NCBI GenBank assembly: GCA_934777245.1
Contig: CAKVND010000044.1
Location: 1-19,392, forward strand
Direction of reading: 5' to 3'
Source of the DNA: an uncultured Candidatus Melainabacteria bacterium
GTDB lineage: Bacteria > Cyanobacteriota > Vampirovibrionia > Gastranaerophilales > Gastranaerophilaceae
DNA: 19,392 bases
In this document: piece after piece, positions 7,331 to 13,837 of the stretch
Numbering within the stretch: position 1 is the first letter of the stretch
Layout of the letters: the number at the start of each line of letters is the position of its first letter
Position numbers and translations under genes: made by a program
Notes under the pieces: model-generated
Database searches by the model: none
What the model was told of the DNA's origin: nothing
The model's input: the letters and a program-made list of their open reading frames with translations, nothing else

Positions 7331-7483
7331 AAAAGCTAGATTACTTCATTTTACAATAAACTTGTAGGTATCACTACTAATAAGGAAGTGAAGTGTAAAA
7401 TTGCCTTCGCAATGAACATGGCGTGAAACTACTTGTTGAGCGTCAATGTGAGGTTCGTTAGTACCGAAACAATTCGGCTTTTT
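7331..7483 (+). ncRNA. Candidate small structured RNA in a 374-base non-coding gap
   Basis: The gap 7265-7638 has no convincing protein gene but several ordered stems. ACTTCA (7343-7348) pairs with TGAAGT (7389-7394), enclosing a GTAG/CTAC hairpin (7364-7367, 7374-7377). ATTGC/GCAAT (7400-7404, 7409-7413) closes a CTTC loop. CATGGCG near 7418 can pair with CGTCAATG (7441-7448), with one bulge and a G-U. The stretch ends in a terminator-like hairpin. A TTTACC (7297-7302), 16 bases, TAATAG (7319-7324) promoter is possible, giving an RNA of about 150 nt. I match it to no known RNA family; it could instead be a leader of the next gene. Confidence 0.35.
7464..7483 (+). terminator. Short Rho-independent terminator-like hairpin
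   Basis: CCGAA (7464-7468), loop ACAA, TTCGG (7473-7477), then CTTTTT. The stem is short but followed directly by a U-run. CGAA (7465-7468) could alternatively pair with TTCG at 7454-7457, which would open the hairpin; this allows an attenuator reading. Confidence 0.5.
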
Positions 7484-7611
7484 AATAACTATTCTAATTT
7501 TATGAAAATTATCTTAGACAGTAGTGCCATAGGAAAGGGAATGTCTGAGGTTAATAAGATATTTATTTCAAAATACATAAAATATACGATACCAAGAATT
7601 AAACTCTCAAT

Positions 7612-7617
7612 TATAAT
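7612..7617 (+). promoter_or_regulatory. Possible -10 box for the small membrane protein/SPFH pair
   Basis: A consensus TATAAT sits 21 bases before the ATG at 7639, leaving about 15 bases of leader that contain AGAGAGG. No clear -35 is present. If used, it separates these two genes from the upstream candidate RNA. Confidence 0.4.
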
Positions 7618-7638
7618 AGTAAACGAAAGAGAGGCGTA

Positions 7639-7830
7639 ATGGTCATTAGAGTTTTGATGTTACTACTATCGTTAGTGATTTTAGTAAATTTATGTATTAT
7701 TACATGCTGTTATATTACAGGAGAAAATCTTTACCAAAAATACGGCAAACAAATGCTAATAATTTTTGGTAGTTTTGTTTTTGTAGTCTCAGCACTTTAT
7801 GTAGCTTTAGCTCTAATTGCTTTAAAATAG
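7639..7830 (+). CDS. Small two-helix membrane protein
   Basis: 63 residues. Two hydrophobic segments, about 4-26 and 41-61, flank a short polar loop (GENLYQKYGKQ), predicting a helical hairpin in the membrane. AGAGAGG lies at correct spacing before the ATG. The gene ends 26 bases before the SPFH gene and is probably co-transcribed with it, so it may be a membrane partner of that protein; this is inferred from position alone. No family is recognised. Confidence 0.6.
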   Translation: MVIRVLMLLLSLVILVNLCIITCCYITGENLYQKYGKQMLIIFGSFVFVVSALYVALALIALK

Positions 7831-7856
7831 TGTTACGTTGTTAAAAAGAAAGGAAA

Positions 7857-8654
7857 ATGATGGACAAAAAGTTTTTTGGCATGCCAATTTTGGTGCTTTG
7901 CCTTTTAGTTTGTTTTCTTGTGATGTGTAATCCGTTTGTAATGGTAGGTCCGGGAGAAAGAGGTATTAAAATTACGTTGGGTGAAGTTCAAGCTGAAAGT
8001 TATGGAGAAGGATTGCATTTAATCTTCCCATTTATTCAAAAATTCAGAACAATGGACGTAAAGACTCAAAGAAATACACTAACTACCTCTGTTTATACAA
8101 AAGACATTCAACAAGCCCGTATTACTTATGTAATCAACTATAATGTTCAGCCGGATAAGGTTAACAAGCTTTTTCAAGAAGTTGGTATGGATTACGTAAG
8201 TACAATTTTAACTCCTGTTGTTGAAGGTACTATTAAAGATATTATCGGGAAATGGAATGCGCAAGATTTGATTGCAAACAGAGAAAAAGCAACAGGTGAT
8301 ATTCTTTTTAAATTACATAATCAATTAAAAGATAATTATATCAATGTTACAGATTTCCAAATGACTGAAATTAACTATTCTGACGTATTTGAAAGAGCTA
8401 TCGAAAGTAAAGTAACAGCAGAGCAAGAAGCTTTAAAAGCTAAAAATAAAACCGTTCAAGTTCAAGAAGAAGCTAAACAAAAAGTTATTGCAGCAGAAGC
8501 AGAAGCTAAATCAATGGCAATTAGAGCAAAGGCTTTGAGCCAAAACAAATCTTTGGTTCAGTATGAAGCTGTACAAAAATGGGATGGTAAAATGCCTCAA
8601 TATATGTTAGGAAATTCTGTTCCGTTTATAAACGTAAATCCTGCAAAACAATAA
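7857..8654 (+). CDS. SPFH/prohibitin-family membrane protein (HflC-like)
   Basis: 265 residues. One N-terminal membrane anchor (about 8-28) is followed by the SPFH domain: VGPGERGIKITLGEVQ, then YGEGLHLIFPF and the RTMDVKTQR strand. The second part of the domain (DIIGKWNAQDLIANREK) has the conserved prohibitin N-R-E. A charged helix at about 180-225 (VTAEQEALKAKNKTVQVQEE, AEAEAKSMAIRAKAL) is the usual coiled coil for ring assembly. HflC and prohibitins form large membrane cages that modulate proteases such as FtsH. No HflK partner is nearby; the 63-residue protein takes that position. The first two codons are both ATG, and AAAGAAAGG is better spaced for the second (7860). A terminator palindrome follows. 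Confidence 0.9.
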   Translation: MMDKKFFGMPILVLCLLVCFLVMCNPFVMVGPGERGIKITLGEVQAESYGEGLHLIFPFIQKFRTMDVKTQRNTLTTSVYTKDIQQARITYVINYNVQPDKVNKLFQEVGMDYVSTILTPVVEGTIKDIIGKWNAQDLIANREKATGDILFKLHNQLKDNYINVTDFQMTEINYSDVFERAIESKVTAEQEALKAKNKTVQVQEEAKQKVIAAEAEAKSMAIRAKALSQNKSLVQYEAVQKWDGKMPQYMLGNSVPFINVNPAKQ

Positions 8655-8674
8655 AATAATAAAAATAAAAAATT

Positions 8675-8712
8675 AAAAAAAGATTTTCATAATATTATGA
8701 AAATCTTTTTTT
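8675..8712. terminator. Bidirectional terminator, perfect 38-base palindrome
   Basis: AAAAAAAGATTTTCATAAT (8675-8693) is followed directly by its exact reverse complement (8694-8712), so each strand forms a stem ending in a U-run. It lies between the convergent SPFH and UbiA genes and serves both. Confidence 0.88.
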
Positions 8713-8715
8713 TAG

Positions 8716-9684
8716 TTAATTTATTGAAAAAAATAAACCGGCTACCAACAACATAGTATAATAAATAGTTAAATTTCTTGATTGAAGCATTCTTGTCATA
8801 AAACTTGGAGCTCCGTGCATATTTTCCATAGGAAAATGAAACCATTTATGTTTTGGAATTGAATCCGGATTCAGAGTATATTCTATCATTGATTGATACA
8901 AATCAATTGCAAGTGGAATTGTTATCCATGTAAACATAACTTGCCAATCTGCAATATCTAATAAGCATAATAATATTGGTGCAATATATGCAGAAATAAG
9001 AAGATATTTTAAAACTATAAGCGAATTTAGTGGTGAATCAAAGGAGTTTGCAATAGTGTCATGTCCTTCATTAATGTCATATTCGTAATCCATAACAGAA
9101 TGAATGTATAATAAAATAACAGTAACGATTGCTGTAGGAATCGATAAAATAAAAACTTCCCAAGAATAAGTTTTTGTCATTACATAATATATTCCACCGA
9201 AAAGTGCCGGTCCGTATGCTAATGCTATTACAATTTCAGAAAGTCTGATTTTTGATAAAAAAGAATATAGAATCGCTATTACTTCTCCTGTGAGTGCGTA
9301 ATAAATAACCCCTATTCCGCATTTTAAATAGAAGAATAAACCAATGAAAGCTGCGACTGAAAGATAAATTGATGCCAAGATTAATATATCTCGTTCGTGA
9401 ATTCTTCCTGAAATTAAATATCTGCATTTTGTTTTTTGTGAATTTTTAAGATATTCTTTTTTGTCAAATCCTACTTGTTTAATTAAAGATTTGTAGTCAA
9501 AATAGTCATCTAGTACGTTTGTTGCCAAATGTACTAATGAAACTCCAATTAAAGCAATAATTCCATATTTTATATTGCCTGAAATTAATGCAGAGTAACT
9601 AAAAATTACAAACCAAGACATTATTGTCATTGGAAGTGCGAAAATTCTAGAACATTCAAAGATAGTTGATAGTTTATTTAACAT
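8716..9684 (-). CDS. UbiA-family membrane prenyltransferase (MenA-like)
   Basis: 322 residues with about eight or nine hydrophobic segments. The two aspartate-rich prenyl-diphosphate-binding motifs are present: N56 with DDYFD at 59-63 (LATNVLDDYFDYK), and D199/D203 in HSVMDYEYDINEG. These bind Mg-diphosphate in enzymes that attach polyprenyl chains to aromatic rings, as in menaquinone or ubiquinone synthesis. The N-terminal 'IFALPMTIMSW' resembles the MenA/UbiA 'RP..LP' opening. No quinone gene is nearby, so the acceptor (1,4-dihydroxy-2-naphthoate or another) is open. The loop after the first motif is long and polar (KSLIKQVGFDKKEYLKNSQK). The gene is single, with an apparently leaderless start and a shared terminator. 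Confidence 0.85.
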   Translation of the reverse strand: MLNKLSTIFECSRIFALPMTIMSWFVIFSYSALISGNIKYGIIALIGVSLVHLATNVLDDYFDYKSLIKQVGFDKKEYLKNSQKTKCRYLISGRIHERDILILASIYLSVAAFIGLFFYLKCGIGVIYYALTGEVIAILYSFLSKIRLSEIVIALAYGPALFGGIYYVMTKTYSWEVFILSIPTAIVTVILLYIHSVMDYEYDINEGHDTIANSFDSPLNSLIVLKYLLISAYIAPILLCLLDIADWQVMFTWITIPLAIDLYQSMIEYTLNPDSIPKHKWFHFPMENMHGAPSFMTRMLQSRNLTIYYTMLLVAGLFFSIN

Positions 9685-9690
9685 ATAATG

Positions 9691-9699
9691 ATTTTAACA
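9691..9699 (-). promoter_or_regulatory. Extended -10 promoter giving a leaderless ubiA-family transcript
   Basis: The minus strand reads TGTTAAAAT. Initiation 7 bases after the hexamer falls on the ATG at 9684, and no Shine-Dalgarno precedes it. Confidence 0.5.
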
Positions 9700-9756
9700 T
9701 AAACTCTTTTTTAATAAAATGTAAGTATATCTAATATTACCCTTAATTAAATTTCA

Positions 9757-9765
9757 TGCTATAAT
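9757..9765 (+). promoter_or_regulatory. Extended -10 promoter of the TPR-GGDEF-tsaE-tsaB operon
   Basis: TGCTATAAT has a consensus hexamer at 9760-9765. Initiation near 9772 would leave about 3 bases before the ATG at 9775. An AAGG at 9770-9773 is the only ribosome-site candidate and would sit at the very 5' end of the mRNA. Confidence 0.55.
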
Positions 9766-9774
9766 TAACAAGGT

Positions 9775-10854
9775 ATGAAACGTTTTATCCGAAAATTATT
9801 TTCAAAAGTTACGCTCGTAATTCTGATTTGCATTTTAGCAATTCTGACTTTTTTCTTTTGGGGTTGGATAGAAAAACAAGCGCTTAAAGTTAAAGGCACA
9901 TACCTGATTTATAAAGGCGATCAGGCTTATAGTCAAGATAACATGGCAAAAACTCTTGAATTTTACCAAGAGGGTTTAAAACTTTATCCTGAGCATTACG
10001 AAGCCTGGTTTAACCTCGGAAATATTTATGCCGTTTATGAAGATTATTTTGCAGCTGTAGATGCGTATGAACAAGCGATAAAATATAATCCAAAGTTTGT
10101 TATGGCAAGAATGAATTTGGGAATTGTATACTCTGAGGATTTAGGATTTTTTGATGAAGCAATTGACCAATTTGATACAATAACTCAACTAAAAATATGG
10201 AAACTCTGGATTCCGTTTGTTTATTCTAATGTAAAAAGCGTTAGAGCAAATCGCGGGATTGCTTATTATAACAAAGGTGTAGCGTACAAACAAAAAGCGG
10301 TATATCTTCCTCTTGAAAAAAAATATTTGGCATATCAGTTTTTAGGTGATGCTATAGAAGCTTATACAAAATCTTTGAAATTTCTTAAAAAGAACTATGA
10401 TGTTTATTATAATAGAGCAGTAGCACATCATTTGCGCGGTGAATATAAAGAAGCCGGATTAGATTATTGCAAAGCTATAGATATTGAGCCGATGAGATTT
10501 GATTCTCACTATAATTTAGCCGTGCTTTTAAGACAGTTAAATCGTTATAATGATTCATTAAGCGAGCTTCAAAAAGCCGCAATGCTTATTGTAGAAGAGC
10601 CTGATTCTTCGACATTACAATCTGCATATATTTTTAACTTATTGAACGAAGTATCAAGAAAACTAATTTCCAGCGATGAATATTACGCACAAAAAGTTAC
10701 TGATGAGCCAACTGCCGGTATAAGTTATACTTATGTGAACGGTAAAATCGTTCCGGATGAAGAATTTGACAAGGCGATTTTAAAGAATTTTAGAACTTGC
10801 GGTGGTTTTGAGTATTTTAAAGATGAAGAAATTGATGAGGATAGTGATTTTTAA
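9775..10854 (+). CDS. Membrane-anchored TPR-repeat protein
   Basis: 359 residues. A basic N-terminus (MKRFIRKLFSK) precedes one membrane segment (about 13-32), so the repeat domain probably faces outward. TPR units follow: about 43-76 (YKGDQAYSQDNMAKTLEFYQ), 77-110 (AWFNLGNIYAVYEDYFAAVD), 111-145, then others around 165-195, 195-230 and 232-265, each with the A/G-Y and P spacing of TPRs. The C-terminal ~70 residues leave the repeat pattern, and the last 25 are strongly acidic. TPR proteins are scaffolds, so the partner is unknown. Its TAA overlaps the ATG of the GGDEF gene (TAATG), implying translational coupling and possibly joint function. Confidence 0.85.
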   Translation: MKRFIRKLFSKVTLVILICILAILTFFFWGWIEKQALKVKGTYLIYKGDQAYSQDNMAKTLEFYQEGLKLYPEHYEAWFNLGNIYAVYEDYFAAVDAYEQAIKYNPKFVMARMNLGIVYSEDLGFFDEAIDQFDTITQLKIWKLWIPFVYSNVKSVRANRGIAYYNKGVAYKQKAVYLPLEKKYLAYQFLGDAIEAYTKSLKFLKKNYDVYYNRAVAHHLRGEYKEAGLDYCKAIDIEPMRFDSHYNLAVLLRQLNRYNDSLSELQKAAMLIVEEPDSSTLQSAYIFNLLNEVSRKLISSDEYYAQKVTDEPTAGISYTYVNGKIVPDEEFDKAILKNFRTCGGFEYFKDEEIDEDSDF

Positions 10855-12251
10855 TGGAAAATAAAGAACTTCATTTTTTAACAAAAATTTCGGATATTTT
10901 AGTAAAAGAAGTAGATACTGCAGAATTAGTATCGGAGCTAAAAACTGTTTTAGAAACTTATGTAAAAATCAACAATCTTAAGGTTTTTGTTTTTGATAAC
11001 GTAACTTCTACAATGCGCGATTGCGCTGATAGTTGGAATGTTATTGAAGACACTTCCGAAATATATTCTGCGTTTGAAAACATAAAAGAGCATGATTTTG
11101 TTATAAATTCTAAAGCATACAAACTCCCGCCTTCAATCGGAGAAGTTTCGCTTAAAGTGAGTTCGTTAGTTATGCCAATGCTTAAAGAAGGTAATGTGTT
11201 CGGGCTTATAGAATTGGAATTTAATGACGACGCTTCTATTGATATGGAATTTTTATTCCTGATGAGGATTTTTGCATCACAAGTTTCATTAAAACTTCAA
11301 AATATTGTTTTGAATGAACAATCAAAAATCAACGTGGAATTCCATGATTCAATGAAAAATATTGCAAAAATTATTGAAACGCAATATGAATTAAACTATA
11401 TTGTACCTTTGATAGGTGAAATGCTTGATAGATTTATTTCAGACCATTTAATTTATGTGTTTTTAAAACAAGGTAATGAGTTTAAACTTGTTTGGCCAAA
11501 GGCTTGTAAGGACGAAAGAATATATGAAACTCTTAAGCAACTGACGCCGGAAACGAATTATATTTTAACTTCTGATGATAAAATCGGTGCATTTCCTCTA
11601 ACATCGGACGGTGAAATTACAGGCTGTATTGTTGCAAGAAGCACTTTAGACAAGCTTTCTAAACGTGATATAAGTTATTTAGAGCAACTGACAAGACAGT
11701 CAGCGATTACAATAAATCGTGCCAATACTTATTCAAAAGTTTTGCAATATGCAACTTTGGACGCTTTAACAAACTTGAATAACAGACGCCAATTTGAAGT
11801 ACGTTTAAAGCAAGAAATCGCAATTACAAAACGTCAAAAAAATCCGCTTTGTGCAATGATGATTGATATCGATTTCTTCAAAAAAGTAAACGATACATAC
11901 GGTCATGCAAGTGGTGATGCAGTTTTAAGAACCGTTGCATCAATTATTAAAGAACACTTGAGAGAATCCGATATTCCTTCAAGATATGGCGGAGAAGAAT
12001 TTGCGGTTCTTCTTCCATATACTCATATCGAGGAAGCAAAAATTGTTGGAGAGCGTCTAAGAAAGGCGGTTGAAGAAACTCCTATTCCTATTGACAAAAA
12101 AAATATAAATGTAACAATAAGTATGGGTTTAGCCGAATTTAATGTAAATGAAACCGGTGAAGAATTATTCAAACGCGCTGACAGTGCGTTATATGAAGCT
12201 AAAGAAGGTGGAAGGAACAGAGTATGTGTAGATTTAAGTGTAAATCACTAG
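10854..12251 (+). CDS. GAF-like sensor diguanylate cyclase (GGDEF)
   Basis: 465 residues, no membrane segment. Residues 1-290 look like two tandem GAF-type sensory modules joined by helices (GLIELEFNDDASIDMEFLFL with FASQVSLKLQN closing the first, REISYLEQLTRQ-like KRDISYLEQLTRQSAITINR closing the second). The GGDEF domain begins near 295 with DALTNLNNRRQFE. It has IDIDFFKKVNDTYGHASGD for metal and substrate, and the active site GGEEF at 379-383, which is catalytically competent. The product-inhibition I-site RxxD is present as RESD at 370-373, five residues before GGEEF. It should make c-di-GMP from two GTP in the cytoplasm in response to an unknown signal. Its end overlaps tsaE by 28 bases. 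Confidence 0.92.
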   Translation: MENKELHFLTKISDILVKEVDTAELVSELKTVLETYVKINNLKVFVFDNVTSTMRDCADSWNVIEDTSEIYSAFENIKEHDFVINSKAYKLPPSIGEVSLKVSSLVMPMLKEGNVFGLIELEFNDDASIDMEFLFLMRIFASQVSLKLQNIVLNEQSKINVEFHDSMKNIAKIIETQYELNYIVPLIGEMLDRFISDHLIYVFLKQGNEFKLVWPKACKDERIYETLKQLTPETNYILTSDDKIGAFPLTSDGEITGCIVARSTLDKLSKRDISYLEQLTRQSAITINRANTYSKVLQYATLDALTNLNNRRQFEVRLKQEIAITKRQKNPLCAMMIDIDFFKKVNDTYGHASGDAVLRTVASIIKEHLRESDIPSRYGGEEFAVLLPYTHIEEAKIVGERLRKAVEETPIPIDKKNINVTISMGLAEFNVNETGEELFKRADSALYEAKEGGRNRVCVDLSVNH

Positions 12252-12685
12252 ACGATACAAAAAAATTGGCTTATAAATTTGCAAAGCTTGTTGAAAATGA
12301 TGGCTGTTTTGTAAACCTTTTTGGTGAAATCGGGGCCGGAAAAACAGCGTTTGTAAAACTTGTAGCTGAAGCTTTGGGTATCAAAGAAAAAGTTACAAGT
12401 CCAAGTTTTGTAATTCTGAATGAATACTATAGCGCATCTATTCCTGTTTATCATTTTGATTTATATAGACTTGAGCATGCCGGCATTAAAACTATTACGG
12501 ATGAACTCAGAGAATATTCTACCGGTAAAAAAATTACTTTTGTAGAATGGGCAGAATTTTCTCAAGGCGAATTACCGTTTGAAAGACTTGAAATAAACGT
12601 AACTTATGATGATTCTGATGATAGCAGAATTTACGAGTTTAAATCTATTGGGAAAGATAAAATTTTAGAAGGATTAAAAGATTGA
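12224..12685 (+). CDS. tsaE: tRNA t6A37 biosynthesis ATPase TsaE
   Basis: 153 residues, the usual length for TsaE (YjeE). The Walker A loop is GEIGAGKT at 34-41, followed by TSPSFVILNEY (switch region) and YHFDLYRLE; FVEWAEF near 104-110 is the late family signature. TsaE hydrolyses ATP to reset the TsaB-TsaD complex that places threonylcarbamoyl on A37 of ANN-decoding tRNAs. The ATG lies inside the end of the GGDEF gene with GGAAGGAAC upstream. A TTG for tsaB overlaps its stop. tsaD is not in the window. Confidence 0.95.
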   Translation: MCRFKCKSLDDTKKLAYKFAKLVENDGCFVNLFGEIGAGKTAFVKLVAEALGIKEKVTSPSFVILNEYYSASIPVYHFDLYRLEHAGIKTITDELREYSTGKKITFVEWAEFSQGELPFERLEINVTYDDSDDSRIYEFKSIGKDKILEGLKD

Positions 12686-13311
12686 AAATATTAGCGTTTG
12701 ACACTTGCTTGGATAAGACATACATAACTTTAGCAGAGGATGATAAGGTTTTGAAAAGCGAAACAATTGTTTCTGACGGACAAAACTATCACTCTGCGTA
12801 TTTGATATCAACTATTGTTAAAGTGTTGAAAGAATTGAATTTGACGCCAAAAGATATTGATATGATAGCAACAGACATCGGTCCAGGAAGTTTTACGGGG
12901 ATTAGAGCATGCACAACTGTTGCAAGAGTGCTTGCGCAACAGCTTAATATTAAGGCTATCGGTGTTTCTTCTCTTGAAATTCTTTCTAAAATTTTAGGTG
13001 GAAACGATTTGGTTGCACTTGATGCAAGAAAAAATAAAGCTTATATTTATGACGGTGATATTAAAGGTGCAATTGAATTGGAACAAGTAGATGAGCTAGT
13101 TAAGGGGCGCACTTTAATTACTGATAATAGTTTGCTTGAAAGATTTAGTCAATACACTGATAAAGCTGTTTCTTATCAGGTTTCAGACTATCCGATTGGG
13201 GAAATCTTGGCAAAATTGGCTTATGAAAAAGCTAACAATAATGTCGAAGATACAAATTGGCGCAAACTCAAACCGCTTTATATCCAACCACCTCCTGTTT
13301 TTGGGAAATAA
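12682..13311 (+). CDS. tsaB: tRNA t6A37 biosynthesis subunit TsaB
   Basis: 209 residues, slightly below the usual 225-235. KILAFDTCLDKTYITLAEDD is the opening ASKHA strand pair. DIDMIATDIGPGSFTGIRA carries the diagnostic GPGSFTGIR motif, and the following 'IKAIGVSSLEIL' is typical. TsaB is the non-catalytic scaffold binding TsaD and TsaE. The start is TTG inside TTGA, overlapping the tsaE stop, with AGAAGGA upstream. The C-terminus ends with KPLYIQPPPV, matching the family's 'P.Y.R.P' end. Confidence 0.95.
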   Translation: MKILAFDTCLDKTYITLAEDDKVLKSETIVSDGQNYHSAYLISTIVKVLKELNLTPKDIDMIATDIGPGSFTGIRACTTVARVLAQQLNIKAIGVSSLEILSKILGGNDLVALDARKNKAYIYDGDIKGAIELEQVDELVKGRTLITDNSLLERFSQYTDKAVSYQVSDYPIGEILAKLAYEKANNNVEDTNWRKLKPLYIQPPPVFGK

Positions 13312-13374
13312 TAAAAATTAAGAAGTTCTCTATGTAAACTTTTGTTGCAATAATTTTGTTTAATGAAATTTAAT

Positions 13375-13403
13375 TTTACAAAAATTCTTTATTTATATAT
13401 AAA
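13375..13403 (+). promoter_or_regulatory. Possible promoter of the 108-residue hypothetical gene
   Basis: TTTACA (13375-13380), a 17-base spacer and TATAAA (13398-13403) fit a sigma-70-type promoter. Initiation near 13410 would put the start codon 5 bases in and exclude the apparent AAGGGTGG site from the mRNA. If the ribosome site is used, transcription must begin upstream, perhaps by read-through from tsaB. Confidence 0.35.
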
Positions 13404-13414
13404 GGGTGGTGCGT

Positions 13415-13741
13415 ATGTTACAAATACGAAAAATACTATTTTCGCCAAATAATATTCAAGCTAATGGTTATTATGCCGCGTTTAGTAAATTTCAAAATAG
13501 TAGAACGAATTTATTGCAATTTGAACAACGTTCAAAAGATCGTTCCAGTGTTTTGTATCACCAACTTAAAGCGGATTTTGATTATTGGAAATCTCGAGTA
13601 TCAAAATTATCAAACGTTGCAGGTCAAGAAGAAGAAAAAATACTAGCAAAACAACAAGGAAATAATTTGCAACAATTCGGGAACTTGCAAGCTATAAACT
13701 CTGATCCAAAAGTCGGTAAAATTTTAAATTTCATAGCTTAA
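13415..13741 (+). CDS. Hypothetical protein, small and polar
   Basis: 108 residues from the ATG; an alternative GTG at 13406 adds three. AAAGGGTGG sits 5 bases before the ATG and favours it. There is no signal peptide, membrane segment or recognised motif, and no cysteine. The middle (LLQFEQRSKDRSSVLYHQLKADFDYWKSRVSKL, written here as two parts: LLQFEQRSKDRSSV and LYHQLKADFDYWKSRVSKL) is rich in Gln, Lys and Arg and likely helical. A glutamine-rich stretch (KQQGNNLQQFGNLQ) follows. It lies between tsaB and pheT on the same strand, about 100 bases from each. Ribosome site and codon use support a real gene. I do not recognise the family. Confidence 0.6.
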   Translation: MLQIRKILFSPNNIQANGYYAAFSKFQNSRTNLLQFEQRSKDRSSVLYHQLKADFDYWKSRVSKLSNVAGQEEEKILAKQQGNNLQQFGNLQAINSDPKVGKILNFIA

Positions 13742-13805
13742 GTTTTTTTAATGACCAATTTATTAACATATTAGATTTCCTTACTGTAATTACAAATTTT
13801 TGTTG

Positions 13806-13811
13806 TATAAT
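13806..13811 (+). promoter_or_regulatory. -10 box of pheT
   Basis: TATAAT precedes the ATG at 13838 by 26 bases. Initiation near 13818 leaves a 20-base leader with GAGAGGTAGGAAAG as ribosome site. No T-box or other attenuator fits in so short a leader, so tRNA-Phe sensing at this promoter is unlikely. Confidence 0.5.
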
Positions 13812-13837
13812 TAAGTAAAATAGAGAGGTAGGAAAGT

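Noticed and set aside
7433..7639. A 68-codon frame starting at TTG and overlapping the start of the small membrane protein gene
   Set aside because: It begins inside the stems of the candidate RNA, crosses the terminator-like hairpin, has no ribosome site and encodes no recognisable pattern.
11820..11990. Possibility that the GGDEF domain is inactive because it reads GGEEF
   Set aside because: GGEEF is a normal active variant, and the metal and substrate motif DIDFFKKVNDTYGH is intact.
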